Assembly (NCBI GenBank): GCA_015688915.1
Contig: JAATGX010000135.1
Span: 1-27,155 of the forward strand
Direction of reading: 5' to 3'
Length of the DNA stretch: 27,155 bases
Source: Desulfuromonadales bacterium
Lineage (GTDB): Bacteria; Desulfobacterota; Desulfuromonadia; Geobacterales; Pseudopelobacteraceae
In this document: positions 22,011-27,155 of the stretch, in pieces
How the letters are laid out: each line of letters begins with the position of its first letter
Position numbering within the stretch: position 1 is the stretch's first letter
Program-made: the position numbers and the translations under genes
The notes under the pieces: model-generated
The model's input: only the letters and a program-made list of their open reading frames with translations
The model's database searches: none
Told to the model about the DNA's origin: nothing

Positions 22011-22292
22011 ATGATCAAAGCCTTCGCTGACAAGCATACCGAAACCATCTATGTTACGGGCCGTTCGCGACGGTTACCGCCGGATATTGTTCAGCGAGCC
22101 TTGAGGCGTCTGGAATTTCTGGATTACGCAACTTCGATTGAGGATCTGAAGGTCCCGCCAAGCAATAGGCTTCATGCATTGAAGGATGATCGAGCAGGGC
22201 AACATTCAATTTCCATAAATGACCAGTGGCGCATATGTTTCGTCTTCAAGGATGGCGACGCCTATGATGTCGAAATCACGGATTATCATTGA
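22011..22292 (+). CDS. higB: HigB-type RelE-superfamily toxin
   Basis: 93 residues with the HigB pattern: an N-terminal IKAFADKHTETIY, a central LxxLDYATSIEDLKVPPSNRLHAL, and the C-terminal SISINDQWRICFVF, containing the Arg-rich catalytic face, then EITDYH. HigB toxins cleave mRNA at the ribosome. The toxin gene comes before the antitoxin gene, the order that defines HigBA and differs from RelBE. There is no Shine-Dalgarno sequence, and the promoter places the mRNA start at the ATG, so the message may be leaderless. Confidence 0.93.
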   Translation: MIKAFADKHTETIYVTGRSRRLPPDIVQRALRRLEFLDYATSIEDLKVPPSNRLHALKDDRAGQHSISINDQWRICFVFKDGDAYDVEITDYH

Positions 22293-22305
22293 CGCGAGGT
22301 GCAAC

Positions 22306-22620
22306 ATGGCAATAGCCAATACGAAAAAACGATTGATACCACCCACTCACCCCGGAGTACTGCTGCGCGAAGACTTCATTCCGGATTACGGACTTTCCGT
22401 CACTGCCTTGGCCAAGGCTCTCAAGGTTTCTCGCCAGACCGTCAATGAACTGCTTAACGGGCGCCGCGCCCTCACATCGCTCATGGCTCTTCGCCTTTCG
22501 CAGCTTTTCGGCAACTCCTCCCGTTTCTGGATGAACGCACAGGTGGCACTTGATCTTTGGAACGCAGAACAGGAACATCAACAGGAATTGAAGGAAATAC
22601 GGCTGCTCAAGGCGGCATAA
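22306..22620 (+). CDS. higA: HigA-type antitoxin
   Basis: 104 residues, an Xre-family helix-turn-helix protein of the HigA/VapI group: the N-terminal PPTHPGVLLREDFIPDYGLS is the family hallmark. The helix-turn-helix is in SVTALAKALKVSRQTVNELL, followed by a C-terminal helix (NSSRFWMNAQVALDLW) that pairs with the toxin. It would bind HigB and repress the shared promoter. The ATG at 22306 lies 13 bases after the higB stop and has GAGG about 6 bases upstream; the longer frame that overlaps higB has no ribosome binding site. The 243 bases after it, up to mtnA, hold no gene that I recognise. Confidence 0.93.
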   Translation: MAIANTKKRLIPPTHPGVLLREDFIPDYGLSVTALAKALKVSRQTVNELLNGRRALTSLMALRLSQLFGNSSRFWMNAQVALDLWNAEQEHQQELKEIRLLKAA

Positions 22621-22793
22621 CCGCCATTCGATCAGCTATGGTGGCAGAAAGTCAAGCCCCCAGCATATGACCTTGAATCGCCAGGAAAATCCCGGCACGG
22701 GAGACGCGTTTCGCAGTTGTATCCATTGCATGGTTATAGCAGCGCGGCGACCGGCCGGGCAAGCAAAAAGGGGATTAGAATCGGTTGAAATGA

Positions 22794-22823
22794 TTGCCTG
22801 ATTCCGCTGCTCCGTGGTACAAA
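22794..22823 (+). promoter_or_regulatory. Weak candidate promoter of mtnA
   Basis: TTGCCT (22794-22799), an 18-base spacer and TACAAA (22818-22823), each 4 of 6 to consensus, about 40 bases before the mtnA ATG. No riboswitch was recognised in this gap. Confidence 0.25.
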
Positions 22824-22863
22824 TGCATCTCGTTTGCACCTCATCTTTTTCCAGGAGCCTCCC

Positions 22864-23907
22864 ATGCCCTTCCGCACCATCGAATGGCGCGCCGACACCG
22901 TGATCATGATCGACCAGACCCGTCTGCCGGGTGAGGAGGTCTACAACAGCTACACGGATTTCAAGTCCGTGGCCGAGGCCATCAAGGGGATGATCATCCG
23001 CGGTGCGCCGGCCATCGGTGTCGCTGCCGCCATGGGCGTTGCCCTGGGGGCGCGGGAGATCATCGCCGACACCCACGAGACCTTTTTCCGCCAACTGGAG
23101 AATGTCTGTGACGTCATGGCCAAGACCCGCCCCACGGCGGTGAACCTGTTCTGGGCCATCGAACGGATGAAGCGGGTGGCCGAGTCCAACCGCGGCAAGA
23201 CGCTCGACCAGATCCGAGAGGTTCTCAAGAAGGAAGCCATCCTCATCGAGCAGGATGACCTGACCATCTGCCGCAATATCGGCAAATGGGGGGCGACCCT
23301 GATCCCGGATAATGCCGTTGTCCTGACCCATTGCAATGCCGGCGGCCTGGCCACGGCCGGTTACGGTACCGCCCTGGGCGTGATCCGCGCCGCGCACGAG
23401 GCCGGCAAGAATATCCAGGTCTTTGCCGACGAGACCCGCCCCTGGCTGCAAGGGGCGCGCCTGACGGCCTGGGAATTGATGAAGGAACAGATTCCCACCA
23501 CCCTGATCTCCGACAACATGGCCGGTTTTTTCATGAGCCGCGGAGAGATCACCTGCTGCGTGGTCGGGGCCGACCGCATCGCCGCAAACGGCGACACCGC
23601 CAACAAGATCGGCACCTATTCCGTGGCCGTGTTGGCCAGGGAGAACAATATCCCCTTTTACGTGGCCGCCCCGGTTTCGACCCTTGACCTGTCCTTGAGC
23701 GACGGCAGCAAGATCCCCATCGAGGAACGCCCCGGCGTTGAGGTGACCCACATCAAGGGCGTGCCCATAGCGCCCGAAGGTATTCGGGTGCGCAACCCGG
23801 CCTTCGACGTGACCCCGGCCCGCTACATCAGCGCCATCATCACCGAAAACGGCATCGTCAGCGGCGACTATCGCGCCGGGCTCAGAAAGGCCGCCGCCGG
23901 TTCGTAG
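22864..23907 (+). CDS. mtnA: S-methyl-5-thioribose-1-phosphate isomerase
   Basis: 347 residues, full length. MtnA converts the aldose methylthioribose-1-phosphate to methylthioribulose-1-phosphate in the methionine salvage pathway. Visible: IIRGAPAIGVAAAMG (substrate phosphate region), THCNAGGLATAGYGTALG with the catalytic C157, FADETRPWLQGARLTAWEL, and VVGADRIAANGDTANKIGT with the catalytic D237. The fold is shared with eIF2B subunits, but both catalytic residues are kept, so it is an enzyme. The ATG at 22864 has AGGAG 7 bases upstream and is preferred over an in-frame ATG at 22834. Other salvage genes (mtnB, C, D, K, P) are not nearby. glnE follows after 57 bases. Confidence 0.96.
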   Translation: MPFRTIEWRADTVIMIDQTRLPGEEVYNSYTDFKSVAEAIKGMIIRGAPAIGVAAAMGVALGAREIIADTHETFFRQLENVCDVMAKTRPTAVNLFWAIERMKRVAESNRGKTLDQIREVLKKEAILIEQDDLTICRNIGKWGATLIPDNAVVLTHCNAGGLATAGYGTALGVIRAAHEAGKNIQVFADETRPWLQGARLTAWELMKEQIPTTLISDNMAGFFMSRGEITCCVVGADRIAANGDTANKIGTYSVAVLARENNIPFYVAAPVSTLDLSLSDGSKIPIEERPGVEVTHIKGVPIAPEGIRVRNPAFDVTPARYISAIITENGIVSGDYRAGLRKAAAGS

Positions 23908-23964
23908 GGAAACGGGACAAGACCTTTTCGGGATCAATTTTATACGAGCAAGGACGCTCCCTCT

Positions 23965-26900
23965 ATGCATGTCGAACGCTTTTCCCAGGATTTCAGCCGT
24001 GTCATGGCCATGGGGGATACCGGTGAGCGCCGGCAGGAACTGGCCGCTTTTCTGGAGTCCCACGGCTATCTGTACGGGGCCCGCTCGGCCGACAACATCC
24101 TCCTGCTCCATGCGTGCTTTTCCGTCGAAACCCTGCACCGCATCCTGCTTCATGCGTTATTGACCCCCTCTCCCGATCTTGCCCTGAACGCGTTCGAGCG
24201 CCTGGTCGGGGTCATCCTGCCCGCGGATCTGGCCGAGATCAGCCTTCGTAAAAAACGGCTCGCCCAGTTCGTCCTGCTGTGCGGCTCCTCGCCGTTTCTG
24301 GTCAACCTGATCTTCAAGGCCCCCCACGCCTTCCGCTGGCTTTTTCTGGAAAATGCCATCGACAAGGCCCGCTCGGGTGATGAAATGCTGTCGGTCCTGC
24401 GCTCCCGGGATAACGATGCGCTCGATTTCAGCGCCTTGATGCGGGTGCTGCGCGAGTTCAAACGCCTCGAGATCCTGCGCATCGCGGCCCGCGACCTGAA
24501 CGGCCTGGCCCCGCTGGAAGAGGTCACGGCCGAGCTTTCCAACCTGGCTGCCGCAGCCCTGCACATGGCCTACGAGGTCTGCCGCCGCTGTCTGGTGCGG
24601 GAGCACGGCGTCCCTCTGATGCGGGCGGAACCTGGCCCCCGTGAGGCGGAGATGACCGTTATCGGCATGGGCAAGCTCGGCGGGCAGGAACTGAACTTTT
24701 CCTCGGACATCGATATCATCTACTTCTACGAGTCGGACAAGGGGGAAACCAGCGGGGTTGGGAGCGATTCCGGCGAAACAAAAGGGGTCGTTTCTCTGCA
24801 CAGCTTTTTCAACAAACTGGGCGAGATGATCAGCAAGGCACTTTCCCAGGAGACCGAGGACGGCTTTGTCTTCAGGGTGGACGTGGGGCTCAGGCCGGAG
24901 GGAAAATCGGGCGATATGGCGATATCGCTCCGTTCGGCCGAGATCTACTACGAATCCTGGGGCCAGTCCTGGGAACGTACCGCCATGCTCAAAGCCCGGC
25001 CGGTGGCCGGTTCCCTGGAGTTGGGTGAACGTCTGCTGGCCATGCTGCAACCCTTTGTGTACCGCAAATACCTCGATTACAACCTGATCGAGGATATGAA
25101 GACCATGAAGCAGAAGATCGATGCCTCCCTGACCCGCTCCATGGAGCGGGAGAGCAACCTCAAACTGGGGCGGGGCGGCATTCGGGAGATCGAGTTTTTC
25201 ATCCAGGCGCTGCAACTGGTCTATGCGGGCAAGAATCCGCGGCTGCGGGAGCGCAATTCGCTCAAGGCGCTGGCTGCCCTCCTGGATGCCCGGCTGATCA
25301 GCGAGGATGACTATCGCCGCTTGTCCGAGGCGTATCGTTTCCTGCGCACGGCCGAGCATCGCATCCAGGTGGTGCAGGAGCGCCAGACCCATAACCTGCC
25401 GGCCAAGGAGGATGAACTCGTGTCGTTGGCCCGCCGTTGCGGGTTTCTGCGCCCCAATGGTCTGGAACGCTTCCGCAAGGTGCTGGAAGGGCACCGTGCC
25501 CATGTCTCGGCCATCTATGGAAACCTGTTTCACAGCCACGACGAGAAGCTTCCCCCGGATGTGGCGCCGGAGGTGCTGTTCTTTCTCGATGCCAAGGCCG
25601 ATTCCGACCTGGTCAAGGATATGCTGGCCGAGCGGCATTTCGAGGATGTGGAGCGGGCCTATGCAAACCTGCTCTCCCTGCGTCGCGGCCCGGAAAAGTC
25701 CAATATCACCGCCCGCAGTCGCCGCATCCTGGAGCAGATCTCGCCGCTGATGCTGCAGGAGGTGTTCGAGTCCCCCGACCCGGACTTGGCCCTGACCAAC
25801 CTGGAGCGTTTTCTGGTCGTCATCGGCACCCGCTCCTCCTATTACGCGCTCCTTGCCGAAAACCGGACAACACTGAAGCTGCTGGTGTCCCTGTTCGGCA
25901 TGTCCGAGTTCCTTTCCAAGATCCTGATCAGCCACCCGGAACTGCTGGAGAGCATGGTGGACCGCGGCTACGCCTTCACCGTGAAGTCCGGGGAGGTGAT
26001 GGCCAGAGAGTTGAGCGGACTGCTGGAACAGGCGGATTACTTCGAGGACCGGTTGGATGTGCTGCGGCGCTACCGCAACGAGGAGTTTCTGCGCATCGGC
26101 ATGAACGACATCCATGGCAGACTAGGGCAGGGTGAAATCACCACCCAGTTGACCCATCTGGGGGAAACCTGCCTGGCCACCGCCTATAGCCTGGCGGTGC
26201 AGGATCTGAAACGCTTCGGCCGCCCCCTGCACCGTTACGAGGGGCGGCAGGTCGAGGCGAACCTGGCCGTGATCGGACTGGGCAAGATGGGGGGCGGCGA
26301 ACTCAACTATCACTCCGACCTGGACATCATCTTCGTTTACGACCGTCAGGGCATGACCGACGGGGAGAAGCAGATCTCCAACCATGAATATTTCGCCAAG
26401 CTGGCCCAGAAGATCATCTCGATCCTGACCACGCAGACCCGCGAAGGGTACGTCTACAAGATCGACACCCGCCTGCGCCCGTCCGGCAATGCCGGGCCGT
26501 TGGTGACCTCGCTGGAGTCCTTTCTCGCCTATCACCGGAAAGAGGCTCAGATATGGGAACGCCAGGCCCTTACCAAGGCCCGGGTGGTGTTGGGGGACGA
26601 GGTGCTGGCCGGCCAGTTGGACGATGTGATCCGTCACACCGTCTACGGTTTTTCCATCGATGACGCCGGCCGCGGCGAGATCCATCGTCTGCGGATGCGC
26701 ATGGAGAACGAACTTGCCAGGGAGACGGGCGGCACCTACAACATCAAGACCGGGCGGGGCGGCATGGTCGATGTGGAGTTCGCTGCCCAGTACCTGCAAC
26801 TCAAGTACGGTTGCCGCTTCCCCGAACTGCGTACCCCCAGCACCATCGTGGCCCTGAAGGAGGTGCAGACCCTGGGGCTGGTGCCCGACGGGGCCGCCGA

Positions 26901-27138
26901 GACGCTGCTCACGGGCTACACGTTTCTACGCATGCTGGAGAACCGGTTGCGTATCATCCACGACTACTCCAGCAACGACCTCACCGGGTCGCGGAGCTAT
27001 CTCAACAAGCTGGCCAAGCGGATGGGGTACGATGCCGGCCTCAAAAATCCCGGGGCGGCGCTGATTTGCGACTACGAGGAGATCACCGGCAGGATACGGG
27101 ATTGTTATGATCGGATCCTGGGGGAACGGGCGGGATAG
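23965..27138 (+). CDS. glnE: Bifunctional glutamine synthetase adenylyltransferase/adenylyl-removing enzyme
   Basis: 1057 residues, about 110 longer than the E. coli enzyme. GlnE attaches AMP to glutamine synthetase when nitrogen is plentiful and removes it when nitrogen is scarce, under control of the PII protein and glutamine. The two nucleotidyltransferase domains are both intact. The N-terminal (removing) domain has VIGMGKLGGQELNFSSDIDI from ~231 with D248 and D250. The C-terminal (transferring) domain has VIGLGKMGGGELNYHSDLDI from ~769 with D785 and D787. Each is followed by its helical domain with the RGGIREIEF or RGGMVDVEF signature. AAGGA lies about 10 bases before the ATG. Glutamine synthetase and PII genes are not in the window. 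Confidence 0.97.
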   Translation: MHVERFSQDFSRVMAMGDTGERRQELAAFLESHGYLYGARSADNILLLHACFSVETLHRILLHALLTPSPDLALNAFERLVGVILPADLAEISLRKKRLAQFVLLCGSSPFLVNLIFKAPHAFRWLFLENAIDKARSGDEMLSVLRSRDNDALDFSALMRVLREFKRLEILRIAARDLNGLAPLEEVTAELSNLAAAALHMAYEVCRRCLVREHGVPLMRAEPGPREAEMTVIGMGKLGGQELNFSSDIDIIYFYESDKGETSGVGSDSGETKGVVSLHSFFNKLGEMISKALSQETEDGFVFRVDVGLRPEGKSGDMAISLRSAEIYYESWGQSWERTAMLKARPVAGSLELGERLLAMLQPFVYRKYLDYNLIEDMKTMKQKIDASLTRSMERESNLKLGRGGIREIEFFIQALQLVYAGKNPRLRERNSLKALAALLDARLISEDDYRRLSEAYRFLRTAEHRIQVVQERQTHNLPAKEDELVSLARRCGFLRPNGLERFRKVLEGHRAHVSAIYGNLFHSHDEKLPPDVAPEVLFFLDAKADSDLVKDMLAERHFEDVERAYANLLSLRRGPEKSNITARSRRILEQISPLMLQEVFESPDPDLALTNLERFLVVIGTRSSYYALLAENRTTLKLLVSLFGMSEFLSKILISHPELLESMVDRGYAFTVKSGEVMARELSGLLEQADYFEDRLDVLRRYRNEEFLRIGMNDIHGRLGQGEITTQLTHLGETCLATAYSLAVQDLKRFGRPLHRYEGRQVEANLAVIGLGKMGGGELNYHSDLDIIFVYDRQGMTDGEKQISNHEYFAKLAQKIISILTTQTREGYVYKIDTRLRPSGNAGPLVTSLESFLAYHRKEAQIWERQALTKARVVLGDEVLAGQLDDVIRHTVYGFSIDDAGRGEIHRLRMRMENELARETGGTYNIKTGRGGMVDVEFAAQYLQLKYGCRFPELRTPSTIVALKEVQTLGLVPDGAAETLLTGYTFLRMLENRLRIIHDYSSNDLTGSRSYLNKLAKRMGYDAGLKNPGAALICDYEEITGRIRDCYDRILGERAG

Positions 27139-27153
27139 GTGTTCCCCCCTTTT
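27120..27153 (+). terminator. Rho-independent terminator after glnE
   Basis: GGGGGAAC (27120-27127, within the last glnE codons) and GTTCCCCC (27141-27148) form an 8-bp stem with a 13-base loop that includes the stop codon, followed by CTTTT. Confidence 0.75.
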
Positions 27154-27155
27154 GA

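Noticed and set aside
22636..24153. Minus-strand ORF of 505 codons opposite mtnA.
   Set aside because: Antisense to an intact MtnA with all catalytic motifs; the translation shows no domain.
24157..26115. Minus-strand ORF of 652 codons opposite glnE.
   Set aside because: Antisense to the well-conserved GlnE; no domain or ribosome site seen.

Overview
The window looks like a chromosomal segment of a Geobacter-type bacterium (Desulfuromonadia, formerly Deltaproteobacteria). The grounds are a PpcA-type triheme periplasmic cytochrome c7, a stand-alone CheY/CheC/diguanylate cyclase cluster, SelB, a cytoplasmic bis-MGD molybdenum oxidoreductase, a near-consensus sigma-54 promoter and a GC-rich coding style. 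Most of it is dense housekeeping sequence. No rRNA, tRNA, CRISPR array, transposase or phage gene was recognised.

Layout. 1-1918 (minus strand): signalling operon of a single-domain receiver, a two-site CheC-type phosphatase and a PAS-PAS-GGDEF protein that runs off the left edge. 1946-4776 (minus): pyruvate phosphate dikinase with its own promoter and a GC-rich terminator hairpin. 4798-5309 (minus): a lone GspG pseudopilin gene. 5442-5927 (plus): ppcA-like cytochrome with promoter and terminator. 5928-8821 (minus): uvrB overlapped by a mutY-like glycosylase gene. 8854-10568 (minus): a DUF3089-type alpha/beta hydrolase with a C-terminal Ig-like domain and base usage unlike its neighbours, apparently an insertion upstream of uvrB. 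10598-12264 (minus): GcvR-like ACT protein, peptide deformylase and AMMECR1 protein. 12376-14397 (plus): molybdopterin oxidoreductase, divergent from the ACT gene across a 13-bp inverted repeat. 14471-16381 (minus): selB. 16382-16807: 426 bases of regulatory DNA with a sigma-54 promoter for a 68-residue membrane protein gene (16808-17014). 17101-18758 (minus): sensor kinase and OmpR-type regulator, divergent from a small membrane protein gene (18888-19370). 19408-21912 (minus): JAMM/RadC-DinG helicase fusion. 22011-22620 (plus): HigBA toxin-antitoxin pair. 22864-27138 (plus): mtnA and glnE, closed by a terminator.

The genes cover several separate tasks: nucleotide signalling, gluconeogenic/pyruvate metabolism (PPDK), extracellular electron transfer (cytochrome), DNA repair (UvrB, MutY-like, DinG-like), co- and post-translational functions (Def, SelB), and nitrogen and sulfur metabolism (GlnE, MtnA). 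I did not find one coherent new multi-gene system. The strongest candidates for a closer look are the JAMM-DinG fusion, the MutY-like enzyme lacking Fe-S cysteines and carrying Glu at the usual catalytic Asp position, the sigma-54-driven small membrane protein, the foreign-looking hydrolase with a composite N-terminus that separates uvrB from its former upstream region, and a HigB toxin predicted to have a leaderless transcript.
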